From NCBI RefSeq assembly GCF_900129965.1, contig NZ_FQXM01000006.1, positions 192,346-256,345 on the forward strand: a DNA stretch of 64,000 nucleotides, in the 5' to 3' direction. The stretch is from Clostridium grantii DSM 8605 (GTDB taxonomy: Bacteria; Bacillota; Clostridia; Clostridiales; Clostridiaceae). The notes under the pieces are model-generated. The model searched no databases and was not told the DNA's origin. It saw only the letters and a list, made by a program, of their open reading frames with translations. This document shows positions 9,047 to 17,489 of this stretch, piece by piece. How positions within the stretch are numbered: the first letter of the stretch is position 1; each line of letters opens with the position of its first letter. Both the position numbers and the translations under genes were made by a program.

Positions 9047-9094
9047 AAAAAACCTCAATTATAATAGTTTGACCTATTATAATTGAGGTTTTTT
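9047..9094. terminator. Strong bidirectional terminator after the 2-oxoacid oxidoreductase operon
   Basis: A perfect 21-bp inverted repeat (9047-9067 with 9074-9094) with a TTTGAC hexaloop, flanked by six A and six T, 22 nt after the gamma-subunit stop. It will work on both strands. Confidence 0.95.
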
Positions 9095-9115
9095 CTTCTA
9101 CCCAAAATTAATCAT

Positions 9116-9646
9116 TTATTTAGCGTATTCTGCGCCTTTAGCAATAGCCTTTTGATTTACTTCAAAGAAATTAGCTTTTCCATGGTCTCTTAAAGAGGCC
9201 ACAATGCTTTCTAGTGAAACTATACCTGTCTTAGCCACATATGCTCCTAAAAGTACCATATTCGCAATTCTTTTATTTCCTATTTTTTCCGCTTCACTTT
9301 GAGCTGGAATAGCTATAACTGTTATATCATCTCTTTCTGGAATTATATTAATCAAATCACTATCCATAATTAATAATCCACCTGGTTTAATCATAGGTTC
9401 AAATTTATCTAAAGAAGGTCTATTCATAACTATAGCAGAATCTAATTGAGTAACAACTGGTGAACCAACTAAATCATCTGATATTACCACAGAACAGTTA
9501 GCTGTTCCCCCTCTCATTTCTGGTCCATAAGAGGGTAGCCATGAAACATTTTTGTCTGAATCCATTCCAGCATAAGCTAAGAATTTACCCATGGAAAGTA
9601 TTCCTTGTCCTCCAAACCCTGCAAAAATTATTTGTTGTTCAGCCAT
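9116..9646 (-). CDS. 2-oxoacid:ferredoxin oxidoreductase gamma subunit
   Basis: Gamma-type subunit (176 residues) of a CoA-acylating 2-oxoacid:ferredoxin oxidoreductase. It begins MAEQQIIFAGFGGQGILSMG and contains PSYGPEMRGGTANC, both signatures of the POR/KOR/VOR gamma family. The open frame extends 13 codons further upstream, but those overlap the beta gene; the ATG at 9644-9646 is preferred, with AGGAGG in the end of the beta gene. It is the last gene of the operon. Substrate preference (branched-chain 2-oxoacids versus 2-oxoglutarate) cannot be read from this subunit. Confidence 0.92.
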   Translation of the reverse strand: MAEQQIIFAGFGGQGILSMGKFLAYAGMDSDKNVSWLPSYGPEMRGGTANCSVVISDDLVGSPVVTQLDSAIVMNRPSLDKFEPMIKPGGLLIMDSDLINIIPERDDITVIAIPAQSEAEKIGNKRIANMVLLGAYVAKTGIVSLESIVASLRDHGKANFFEVNQKAIAKGAEYAK

Positions 9647-9650
9647 AATA

Positions 9651-10400
9651 CTATTCCACCTCCTTAGTAGTGTCTTTAATAACACCTAAAGGATAATAAG
9701 GAATCATATTATCTCTTAACCAATCCATTGATTCAACAGGAGATAATCCCCAGTTAGTAGGACAAATTGATAATACCTCTATTAATGAATAACCTTTTCC
9801 ATCTAATTGAGCTTGGAATGCTTTCTTTATAGCTTTTTTAGCTTTATTAATATTTGGAACAGTGTCTACAGAAACTCTTTCTACATAACATGAACCATCT
9901 AAAGTTGAAATCATCTCAGATACTTTTATTGGATGTCCTTGAGTTTTTACATCTCTTCCATAAGGTGATGTTTCTGTAATTTGACCTGGCAATGTAGTTG
10001 GAGCCATTTGTCCCCCTGTCATACCATAAATACAATTATTAACAAAAATAGTTGTAATAAGCTCGCCTCTAGCCGCTGCATGAACTGCTTCTGCAGTACC
10101 TATGGCCGCTAAATCTCCATCTCCTTGATAAGTAAATACAACTTTATCTGGAAGAGCTCTTTTTATACCTGTAGCAACAGCTGGTGCTCTACCATGAGCT
10201 GCTTCTGACATATCACAAGCAAAATAATCATAGCATAAAACTGAACATCCTACTGGGGCTACTCCTATAGTTTTATCTAAAATTTTAAGTTCATCTATTA
10301 CTTCAGCTACTAATCTATGGATAGTTCCATGAGTACATCCTGGACAGTAGTGAGTTGGTACGTCTAATAAAGCTTCTGGTTTTTGGAATACTACAGCCAT
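9651..10400 (-). CDS. 2-oxoacid:ferredoxin oxidoreductase beta subunit (TPP-binding)
   Basis: Thiamine-diphosphate subunit (249 residues). The TPP/Mg motif begins QGDGDLAAIG near residue 91 and ends in the VNN element (119-121). The N-terminal YCPGCTHG pattern and Cys residues are typical of the beta subunit. The start ATG overlaps the alpha-subunit stop by one base (TAATG), which indicates translational coupling. Together the four subunits decarboxylate a 2-oxoacid, make acyl-CoA and reduce ferredoxin. Confidence 0.94.
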   Translation of the reverse strand: MAVVFQKPEALLDVPTHYCPGCTHGTIHRLVAEVIDELKILDKTIGVAPVGCSVLCYDYFACDMSEAAHGRAPAVATGIKRALPDKVVFTYQGDGDLAAIGTAEAVHAAARGELITTIFVNNCIYGMTGGQMAPTTLPGQITETSPYGRDVKTQGHPIKVSEMISTLDGSCYVERVSVDTVPNINKAKKAIKKAFQAQLDGKGYSLIEVLSICPTNWGLSPVESMDWLRDNMIPYYPLGVIKDTTKEVE

Positions 10401-11470
10401 TATTTAGCACCCCCTATAATCTCTTTTACTTTTTCTAATATATCTTCTGGGTGAGGAACCATACCACCTGATCTTCCATAAAAATTCACTGGCTTTCTTC
10501 CTTCAACACACAATCTAACATCTTCCACCATTTGACCACAGCTCATTTCTACTGATAAATATCCATGATTTGTTTTATCTATAGTTTTCTCAAAAGCTTC
10601 TGCGGGGAATGGCCATAAAGTTATAGGTCTTACAACCCCTACTTTTATTCCTTCTGCTTCTGCAAGTCTTACTACATTTTTGCATATTCTTGATGTAGTT
10701 CCATAAGCTACCATGACTAAATCATTTTCTCTATCACAACTAAATAATTCATATTTAACTTCATTTTCTTTTATTGCTTTAAATTTTTCTTGAAGTTTAA
10801 TATTATGATCTTCTAATTGCTCTGGTTTTAAGAATAAAGAGTTTATAACATTGTGTTTCTTTCTTCCATTAAGTCCTGAAGATGCCCAAGGTTTATCTGG
10901 AAGCTCTCTTTTAACTCTTTCTTTAAATTCAACCGGCTCCATCATTTGGCCAAGCATTCCATCTCCCATTATCATACAAGGAGTTCTATAAATATCTGCT
11001 ACATCAAAAGCTTCTTGAATCAAATCTACCATTTCTTGAATGGATGCTGGTGCAAAAACTGGCATATTAAAATCCCCATGTGCTCCTCCTTTTGTAGCTT
11101 GGAAATAATCTGATTGAGCTGGTTGAATACTTCCTAGTCCTGGTCCACCTCTAACAATATTAACAATAACACAAGGTAACTCTGCTCCCGCAATATATGA
11201 AATCCCTTCTGCTTTTAAACTAATTCCTGGACTTGAAGAGGATGTCATAACTCTAACCCCAGCCCCCGCTGCTCCATAAACCATATTAATAGCTGAAACT
11301 TCACTTTCTGCTTGTAAAAATACTCTTCCTATTTTAGTCATTTTTCTTGATAAATATGCTGCCACCTCAGTTTGAGGAGTAATTGGATAACCAAAGAAAC
11401 ATTGACAATTTGCTCTTATAGCTGCTTCGCCAATAGCTTCATTTCCTTTCATAAGAACCTTTTCACTCAT
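10400..11470 (-). CDS. vorB: 2-oxoacid:ferredoxin oxidoreductase alpha subunit, VorB-like
   Basis: Alpha subunit (356 residues) with the GYPITPQTE motif near residue 27 and the RGGPGLGSIQPAQSD pyrimidine-binding segment, in the range of proteins annotated as 3-methyl-2-oxobutanoate dehydrogenase subunit VorB. The branched-chain assignment rests on family resemblance and fits the nearby ptb-buk and ilvD genes, but a 2-oxoglutarate (Kor) role is possible. GGGGGAG precedes the ATG, and the gap to the ferredoxin-subunit gene is 18 nt. Confidence 0.88.
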   Translation of the reverse strand: MSEKVLMKGNEAIGEAAIRANCQCFFGYPITPQTEVAAYLSRKMTKIGRVFLQAESEVSAINMVYGAAGAGVRVMTSSSSPGISLKAEGISYIAGAELPCVIVNIVRGGPGLGSIQPAQSDYFQATKGGAHGDFNMPVFAPASIQEMVDLIQEAFDVADIYRTPCMIMGDGMLGQMMEPVEFKERVKRELPDKPWASSGLNGRKKHNVINSLFLKPEQLEDHNIKLQEKFKAIKENEVKYELFSCDRENDLVMVAYGTTSRICKNVVRLAEAEGIKVGVVRPITLWPFPAEAFEKTIDKTNHGYLSVEMSCGQMVEDVRLCVEGRKPVNFYGRSGGMVPHPEDILEKVKEIIGGAK

Positions 11471-11488
11471 ATATTTGCTCCCCCTTTA

Positions 11489-11698
11489 TTATTTTTCAAC
11501 GGTTATAACACAATCCGGACAAATTTTGCCACAAGAAGCACATCCTATGCACTCTTTCATTTTATCTTCTGTTACTGTAGCTGGATGATATCCTTTTAAG
11601 TTAAAACCTTCTGAAAATGTGATGATTTTTTTAGGACAAGCTACTATACAATGTCCACAACCCTTACACCTATCCTCTTTAAAAGTTACTCTTGCCAT
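11489..11698 (-). CDS. 2-oxoacid oxidoreductase delta subunit, 2[4Fe-4S] ferredoxin-like
   Basis: A 69-residue protein with two complete cluster motifs, CKGCGHCIVACP and CIGCASCGKICPD. It carries electrons from the TPP site to external ferredoxin in the four-subunit enzyme. It is the first structural gene of the oxidoreductase, 28 nt after the MinD-like ATPase gene and 18 nt before the alpha subunit. Confidence 0.95.
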   Translation of the reverse strand: MARVTFKEDRCKGCGHCIVACPKKIITFSEGFNLKGYHPATVTEDKMKECIGCASCGKICPDCVITVEK

Positions 11699-11726
11699 AT
11701 TACCCCTCCTTAAATTATTGTTATAT

Positions 11727-12389
11727 TTATTCCCAAGGTTTTTTCATAAAAATATCTACTGCATATATTTCCCCTTGAATTTTATCTTTAACATCATTTA
11801 CTAAATCTTTTCTAACTACTGTATATTTATAAGGTAACCCAATTTCCTTAGATAAATCTGAAACTATTTTGTCCCCTTTTATAATATGTTGTGGTAAAGT
11901 TTCATAAGACAAATTTGTATTTGAAATCAAACTTGTTACTTTTAATCTAGAGGCTCTTTCAATTTCATTTAAATATTCTTGAACTCCCTGTGCATCTGAA
12001 GTTTCTGGTCTATTATTATTTATAACAAAGTACATCTCATAATCCTCATTTTTTAGGAACCTATTATATTGTCCTAAAACCACTGAACCCACATCATCTC
12101 CGCCTACGTCAATAATAACTTCATAAGATTTATCGTTGAAAATCGCATTAATCTCTCCAGTTACAACCATCAATTCAACGTTTACATACTCAGGGTTTGA
12201 ACTTATAAGCCTTATCCCTTTTTCCTGAAACAATTTATTTAATTCTCGAACACAAAAATATGGATTTACTATGTCAAGATCTACAATTGCAACTTTTTTG
12301 CCACTAGCGGCTAAATTCAATGCGGTATTTATGGCAATTTCCGTTTTACCGCTGCCAAAGTGACCTGTAAAAATTTTTATTCTGCTCAC
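11727..12389 (-). CDS. MinD/ParA-like P-loop ATPase, first gene of the vor-type operon
   Basis: A 220-residue cytoplasmic ATPase. The N-terminus carries a deviant P-loop GHFGSGKTE (residues 9-17), then VAIVDLDIVNPYF as the Asp-containing switch strand and VIIDVGGDDVGS as the Walker-B-like strand. This is the SIMIBI (MinD/CobQ/NifH) fold. The GTG start at 12387-12389 has AGGTG five nt before it. It is 28 nt from the ferredoxin subunit and clearly co-transcribed. A role in assembling or loading iron-sulfur clusters of the oxidoreductase is possible by analogy with Mrp/NifH-type ATPases, but no function is established here. Confidence 0.85.
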   Translation of the reverse strand: MSRIKIFTGHFGSGKTEIAINTALNLAASGKKVAIVDLDIVNPYFCVRELNKLFQEKGIRLISSNPEYVNVELMVVTGEINAIFNDKSYEVIIDVGGDDVGSVVLGQYNRFLKNEDYEMYFVINNNRPETSDAQGVQEYLNEIERASRLKVTSLISNTNLSYETLPQHIIKGDKIVSDLSKEIGLPYKYTVVRKDLVNDVKDKIQGEIYAVDIFMKKPWE

Positions 12390-12408
12390 TTAATCACCTG
12401 GTTTCTTT

Positions 12409-12524
12409 AAATATTTTGCTATCAATTAACGTTTACATTACTATTTTACAACTTTTTTGCTATAAAATAAAGAGTTTTTTTGCTATTTTTGAATATTTAA
12501 TCAACTTTTTTTTATTTTTTTGCT
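12409..12524. promoter_or_regulatory. Upstream region of the vor operon with four AGCAAAA-type repeats
   Basis: Read toward the operon, four copies of (A/T)AGCAAAA occur at about 12515-12524, 12475-12486, 12453-12463 and 12409-12420. The nearest copy, AGCAAAATATTT, closely matches arms of the inverted repeats before ptb and ilvD. No strong sigma-A promoter stands out among the A-rich repeats. They may be operator half-sites; an A-tract UP-like function is the dull alternative. Confidence 0.4.
12424..12438 (-). promoter_or_regulatory. Candidate CcpA cre site before the vor operon
   Basis: The 15-mer ATGTAAACGTTAATT fits the Gram-positive cre consensus WTGNAANCGNWNNCW at nine of the ten defined positions. 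It lies 35 nt before the GTG of the ATPase gene, a position where CcpA would act as a roadblock or repressor. Inference only. Confidence 0.4.
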
Positions 12525-12548
12525 TTTTTGAATTCAATAAAATCACAT

Positions 12549-12591
12549 AAAAAAAAGCCTTGATAAGATTATTCTATATCTTATCAAGGCT
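12549..12591 (-). terminator. Terminator after tRNA-Sec
   Basis: On the minus strand a perfect 14-bp stem (AGCCTTGATAAGAT with its complement) is followed by eight T residues, 14 nt beyond the tRNA 3' end. It should end the selA-selB-tRNA transcript. Confidence 0.93.
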
Positions 12592-12604
12592 GGAAGACTT
12601 ATTT

Positions 12605-12701
12605 TGGCGGGAATATGTGGGAATCGAACCCACCCAGGATGCTATTAACACCCCAACACAGTTTTGAAGACTGGCAGGCACACCAGAACCTATCTACTCC
12701 C
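12605..12701 (-). tRNA. selC: tRNA-Sec (anticodon UCA), CCA encoded
   Basis: The minus strand encodes a 97-nt tRNA with the extended acceptor and T arms and the long variable arm typical of selenocysteine tRNA. The anticodon loop CTTCAAA contains UCA, which reads UGA. The T-arm reads GGGTTCGATTCCC, the discriminator is G, and CCA is encoded at 12605-12607. The 5' end is GGGAGTAG. It lies 55 nt after selB, as in many clostridia, and completes a selA-selB-selC locus. Confidence 0.96.
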
Positions 12702-12756
12702 TTAAGCAACTACATTTTATAATACACTTAAACATTTGTCAATATTCCCTCTAAAA

Positions 12757-14664
12757 TCATATCAGTTTTCGTATATTTTCATCTCTTTTTGTCACTTTTA
12801 CTTCATCCAAATGTTCTAGAAACGCCATAGAATATTGTCTTGATGTATTTAATTCTTCTTTTGCATGGGATAAAGTAATCTGTCCATGTTCTTTTATAAA
12901 ATTAATAATTTTATCTTTTGCTAATTCATAATTTTCTTTAGAAAATATTATATCTTGAGATATTTTTATTAATTCACCAGTCTTAATAAGTAATTCAAAT
13001 ACCTTTTTATATTCTAAATCATCTTCCTTTCCTTCCGTTATTGCTTTGAATTTTGGGGGTGAAAATTTACCCTCTTTTATTTTACTAAGCAACTCATTTT
13101 TTATCCTAATCTGTTTTTCATTAAAAGTTATTTCAAAACCTATTTTGGAAATATAATTACCTTTAACTTCTAGCATTTCATTGTTTACTAGTAATTGTAA
13201 CACTTCATTATATAATTTGCTTTTTAATGATTTAGAGAATATTTTAGTTTTAAATTCTTCTTTTGATATTCCTTCTTCAAGTGGATATTTCCTATGATAA
13301 TCCTTTAATATTTTATTAATATCATCTTCTAATCCTCTAAAATATCTTACATGTATATAATTTGATTTTCCGCTTTGTTCTAATTTATAAATCCTTGCTT
13401 TATTTTCAAGCTCAATTAAAACCTCTTCTATGTTCTCAATATTTCTACCAATTTTCTTTGTGATTTCATCTTTACTCGGAAAATTAGGGCTCAACTCCTC
13501 TATTATATGCCCAATAATCTCCTCTACGCTTCCTTCACCCTTTGTTTTTAAGTTATCAATATATGTTTTATTAAATCGCTTTGCTTTTTCTGCTTTAGGG
13601 TCAATTATAGTTCCTCCTCCAATTGTATACATTGGAGAATAGTTTCTTATAATAAATTTATCTCCCATTTGAAGTGCCGCCATTTTTTCTAGCTTAATTT
13701 GAACAAAAGCTGATTCTCCCGGTTTTAATTCTTCTTTTTCTAAAAGAACTATTCTTCCTATTATTTCAGAGCTTCCAGAGTAAAATCTAACCCTTTGTCT
13801 ATTCTTAAGTGCTGTTTTTACACTTTTTAAATACATTAATTTGGAGTCCATTATATATGATGGTTCCATTACATTAGGTATGGATACTATATCCCCTCTT
13901 TGAATATCTTCTTTTTTTACATTCATTAAATTAATTGCACAACGTTGCGCTGCTTCCGCTTTTTCCGCTGTTTCTCCATGTATTTGTATCCCTCTTACTT
14001 TTGTTTTTATTCCACTGGGGTAAATCATTAATTCATCATTAATTTTAATGGTTCCACTTAAAACAGTACCTGTTACTACCGTTCCAAAACCTGAAACAGA
14101 AAAAATTCTATCAATAGGAAGTCTAAAATGTCCATATTTATCTTTTTCTTTTGTTTCATCTACAATCTTATCTAAGAAGTTTATCAAATTATCTAATCCT
14201 TCTTTATTTTTAGAAGAAACAGGAATTATTGGTGCATTTTTTAAAAAAGTATCCTTAGTAGCTTCTTTAACATCATTTTCAATCATAGTAAGCCATTCAT
14301 CATCAACTAAGTCCTTTTTAGTAATTACGATTATTCCTTTTTTTACTCCTAAAAGCTGAAGTATTTCTAGATGCTCTTTTGTCTGAGGCATTATTCCTTC
14401 GTCAGCTGCAACAACTAATGCAACAATATCAATACCCATAGCTCCTGCAAGCATATTTTTTATAAATTTTTCATGTCCAGGTACATCAATTATTCCAGCT
14501 CTCTTACCTGAAGGAAGGTCAAAATAAGTAAATCCTAAATTTATAGAAATACCTCTTTTTTTCTCTTCTGCTAAAGTATCTGTTTCTCTTCCTGTTAAAG
14601 CTTTTATAAGTTGAGTTTTACCATGATCTATATGTCCAGCAGTTCCTATAATTATATGCTTCAT
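12757..14664 (-). CDS. selB: Selenocysteine-specific elongation factor SelB
   Basis: A 635-residue GTPase that delivers Sec-tRNA to UGA codons followed by a SECIS hairpin. The G1 motif GHIDHGKT (residues 10-17), G3 DVPGHE and G4 TKKD are intact. EF-Tu-like beta-barrel domains follow, and the C-terminal ~250 residues form the winged-helix array that reads the SECIS RNA. Full length for the family. The gene begins 5 nt after the selA stop. Confidence 0.97.
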   Translation of the reverse strand: MKHIIIGTAGHIDHGKTQLIKALTGRETDTLAEEKKRGISINLGFTYFDLPSGKRAGIIDVPGHEKFIKNMLAGAMGIDIVALVVAADEGIMPQTKEHLEILQLLGVKKGIIVITKKDLVDDEWLTMIENDVKEATKDTFLKNAPIIPVSSKNKEGLDNLINFLDKIVDETKEKDKYGHFRLPIDRIFSVSGFGTVVTGTVLSGTIKINDELMIYPSGIKTKVRGIQIHGETAEKAEAAQRCAINLMNVKKEDIQRGDIVSIPNVMEPSYIMDSKLMYLKSVKTALKNRQRVRFYSGSSEIIGRIVLLEKEELKPGESAFVQIKLEKMAALQMGDKFIIRNYSPMYTIGGGTIIDPKAEKAKRFNKTYIDNLKTKGEGSVEEIIGHIIEELSPNFPSKDEITKKIGRNIENIEEVLIELENKARIYKLEQSGKSNYIHVRYFRGLEDDINKILKDYHRKYPLEEGISKEEFKTKIFSKSLKSKLYNEVLQLLVNNEMLEVKGNYISKIGFEITFNEKQIRIKNELLSKIKEGKFSPPKFKAITEGKEDDLEYKKVFELLIKTGELIKISQDIIFSKENYELAKDKIINFIKEHGQITLSHAKEELNTSRQYSMAFLEHLDEVKVTKRDENIRKLI

Positions 14665-14669
14665 ATATC

Positions 14670-16061
14670 TTACTCTCTTTCTTCTATTAGTTTAAATATA
14701 TCCACTATTGTATCAAACTCTTCATCCAATATAGTTCGTAAATCCATAATAAACTCATCATTATTTACCCTACCAATTAAAGCCACATCATTTTCTCTCA
14801 TAAGTTTCTCCATCCTAGATGTTGAAATATTATTTGATTTAACTTTAATAACATAAGAAGGTATTGTTTCAGTAGGAAGTGACCCTCCTCCAACTTTAGC
14901 ATATCCAGTATCCACTTTAAAACTAAAGCTATTTAAATTGTTTCTCAATCGTCGCACTAATTTTTGAGCTCTTTTTTTATGAATTTCTTTGTCTGATAAC
15001 ATCATATAAAGAGTTGGAATTTTTTCTACAGCTTCTTCTTCTGACAAGTATAATCTTAAGGTAGCTTCTATTGCCGCAATAGTCATTTTTCCAACTCTCA
15101 AAGCCCTTGTTAGTTGGTTTTTCTTTATTTTGTCAATATATTTTTTCTTTCCTATAATGATACCTGCTTGAGGCCCTCCAAACATTTTATCACCACTAAA
15201 AGTAATAACATCTATTTTCTTATTTACACTTTCCTGAACTGTTGGCTCATAAATAAATCCATACTTTCTAAAATCAATTAAAACTCCACTACCCAAATCC
15301 TCAATAACAGGTATATTGTGCTTTTCACCAAGTTTTTGTAGTTCTTCTCCATCCACCTCTTCAGTAAAACCAAGAATTTTATAATTTGATGTATGAATTT
15401 TCATAAGAACGCCTGTATTTTCATTAATATTATCCTCATAATCATATAAATGAGTTTTATTTGTTGTTCCTACTTCTACCAAAACAGCCCCACTAAATTT
15501 CATAACATCAGGTACTCTAAAAGAGCCCCCAATTTCTACTAGCTGCCCTCTTGAAACAATAGCCTCTTTACCATTACATAAAGTATTCAATACCAACATA
15601 ACCGCGGCCGCATTATTATTTACAACTAAGGCTGCTTCAGCACCAGTTATTTTTGTGATTAAATATTCAAGATGCGAATATCTGCTACCTCTTTTTCCTT
15701 CCTCAATATCATATTCTAGATTACTATAATTCCTTATGACGCTCATAACATTTTCAGCTGCCTCTTTGCTTAAAAGTGACCTACCTAAATTCGTATGAAC
15801 TATTATTCCTGATGCATTAATCACTCTTCTTAAGTGATTTTTAGATTTTAATTTTATCCTTTTCTCAAAATCTCGTAAAATTTCTTGTATATTCAATTCA
15901 TCAATCTTATCCGTAAGTATATTTTCTCTACATGTATCAATAGCTTCTCTTAAAGCCTCTACTACCAATGTTCTGTTAGTAGTTTCTATATATTTGATTA
16001 CATTCTCTTCTTTTAATAAATAGTCCATTTTGGGAAGGGCTTTCAATAATTCCTTTTTCAT
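14670..16061 (-). CDS. selA: L-seryl-tRNA(Sec) selenium transferase SelA
   Basis: PLP enzyme (463 residues) that converts seryl-tRNA(Sec) to selenocysteinyl-tRNA using selenophosphate, as a large homodecamer. The PLP-lysine motif TFSGDKMFGGPQAG places the catalytic lysine at 292. Other signatures are NNNAAAVMLVLN and GSRYSHLEY. AGGTG precedes the ATG. It heads a minus-strand operon with selB, and a LysR regulator is transcribed divergently from the shared intergenic region. Confidence 0.97.
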   Translation of the reverse strand: MKKELLKALPKMDYLLKEENVIKYIETTNRTLVVEALREAIDTCRENILTDKIDELNIQEILRDFEKRIKLKSKNHLRRVINASGIIVHTNLGRSLLSKEAAENVMSVIRNYSNLEYDIEEGKRGSRYSHLEYLITKITGAEAALVVNNNAAAVMLVLNTLCNGKEAIVSRGQLVEIGGSFRVPDVMKFSGAVLVEVGTTNKTHLYDYEDNINENTGVLMKIHTSNYKILGFTEEVDGEELQKLGEKHNIPVIEDLGSGVLIDFRKYGFIYEPTVQESVNKKIDVITFSGDKMFGGPQAGIIIGKKKYIDKIKKNQLTRALRVGKMTIAAIEATLRLYLSEEEAVEKIPTLYMMLSDKEIHKKRAQKLVRRLRNNLNSFSFKVDTGYAKVGGGSLPTETIPSYVIKVKSNNISTSRMEKLMRENDVALIGRVNNDEFIMDLRTILDEEFDTIVDIFKLIEERE

Positions 16062-16187
16062 ATTATCACCTATCTAATAAATTATTATTGATTTTCAACT
16101 CATATCATTCTACTTTATTCTACAATAACCATATAATAAAGTCCATAAATCAAGCTAAATTCTGAAGAATAGAAAATTCCCTACTTC

Positions 16188-16216
16188 TTGCTTTCATTCT
16201 ATGATTACTGTAATAT
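16188..16216 (+). promoter_or_regulatory. Probable promoter of the selenium-associated LysR gene
   Basis: TTGCTT, a 17-nt spacer and TAATAT lie 36 nt before the ATG. The 190-bp region is shared with selA on the other strand, so LysR autoregulation and control of selA from one operator region is plausible. Confidence 0.5.
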
Positions 16217-16251
16217 TAATTATATTCTACTATTGAAAAAGGGGTCTCAAC

Positions 16252-17151
16252 ATGGATTTTAAACAACTAACTTCATTTATTGAAATCGTCAATTTAAAAA
16301 GTTTTTCTAAAGCATCTAAAAAACTTTTTCTAACTCAACCTACTGTTACAAATCATATTCAAAAATTAGAAGAAGAAATAGGAGTTACTTTGCTCAATAG
16401 GTCTGGACGTGAAATAACCCCTACGGAACCTGGTTCCCTTTTTTATAATTACGCTCAAGAAATGGTTAATATTAAAGATTTTGCAATTTACAAATTAAGT
16501 TCATATACATCAAAAATAGAAGGAGCTATTGAAATAAATTCAAGTAGTATACCCGCTCAATATATCCTGCCATATATAATCAAAGATTTCAAAGCTCTTT
16601 ACCCTGATGTTTTTTTTAAAATTAATCAAACAGATACAAAAGAAGTTATAAATTCAATAAAAGATGGCTTTATCAATTTTGGAATTGTAGGTGCTAAATA
16701 TAATATTAAGAATTTAGAATATACCGAGTTAATGCAAGATAAAATTGTACTAGCACTTCCTGCATCTTATGCTACCAACATATCACCTTTCACTACTATA
16801 AGCCTAGAAGATCTTTTGAATTTTCCCCTTATTATGCGTGAAGAAGGCTCCGGTTCCAGATATATGATTGAAAAAGAATTGCTAAAATCAGGAGTAGAAA
16901 TGAAACAATTAAAAATTATAACAGAATCTACAAATAATGATGCTATAAAGAAAATGATTGAGCTAGAAATTGGTGCTAGTTTCATTTCAGAAATAGCCAT
17001 CAAAAAAGAAATATCCACTGGAAGTATTGTTCCTGTTGAAGTATCGGGAATGAACCTTAAGCGAAATTTCTACTTTGTTTGTCATAGCAAAAGATTTTTA
17101 TCTCCTCTATCAAAAACTTTCAAGGAATTTATAAGTAAAAATACTATATGA
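16252..17151 (+). CDS. LysR-family regulator, selenium-metabolism associated type
   Basis: A 299-residue LysR-type regulator. The N-terminal winged helix (residues 1-60) includes SFSKASKKLFLTQPTVTNHIQ, and a periplasmic-binding-like effector domain follows (~88-290). AAAGGGG lies 8 nt before the ATG. Its divergent placement from selA, and its overall resemblance to the LysR subfamily found beside selenium genes in clostridia, suggest that it controls selenocysteine synthesis. The effector is not known from the sequence. Confidence 0.85.
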   Translation: MDFKQLTSFIEIVNLKSFSKASKKLFLTQPTVTNHIQKLEEEIGVTLLNRSGREITPTEPGSLFYNYAQEMVNIKDFAIYKLSSYTSKIEGAIEINSSSIPAQYILPYIIKDFKALYPDVFFKINQTDTKEVINSIKDGFINFGIVGAKYNIKNLEYTELMQDKIVLALPASYATNISPFTTISLEDLLNFPLIMREEGSGSRYMIEKELLKSGVEMKQLKIITESTNNDAIKKMIELEIGASFISEIAIKKEISTGSIVPVEVSGMNLKRNFYFVCHSKRFLSPLSKTFKEFISKNTI

Positions 17152-17489
17152 TGTTACAATTCAAGAAATATATTTGAATAACTATTATGCTATGGCTATA
17201 AACCTTATGAGTAACTTGCTCAATTAAACAGTCACCTTAGAGTAAGGTTTTAAAGATACCGTTTATATACTTTTTAGCCTTATTTTTAGATATATTTCAA
17301 CAAATAGTAATTAATCTACAAATATTTTACAAAATGGTTATTTAGCTTTCTCAAAAGTTTATCTATTCTTATGTTGACTTTGTCCTAAAGGGAGGATATA
17401 TACTTAAATTATTCAAAGCAAATCAATGTTTTGTGTATAAGTTATTAACATAACTTTTGATACTACACCAATTTTAAAGGAGGATTATT
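17152..17489 (+). other. Gene-free region between the LysR gene and the glycyl radical enzyme
   Basis: No supported coding frame. It holds a weak hairpin with short T-run at about 17232-17253 (ACCTTA-GAG-TAAGGT), which may end the LysR transcript, then the promoter at 17374-17402 and a small inverted repeat AAGTTAT/ATAACTT near 17438-17456 in the untranslated leader. No known riboswitch was recognised. Confidence 0.55.
17374..17402 (+). promoter_or_regulatory. Promoter of the CutC-like gene
   Basis: TTGACT, a spacer of exactly 17 nt and TATATA. Transcription would start about 80 nt before the ATG, leaving a leader with a small inverted repeat. Confidence 0.7.
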
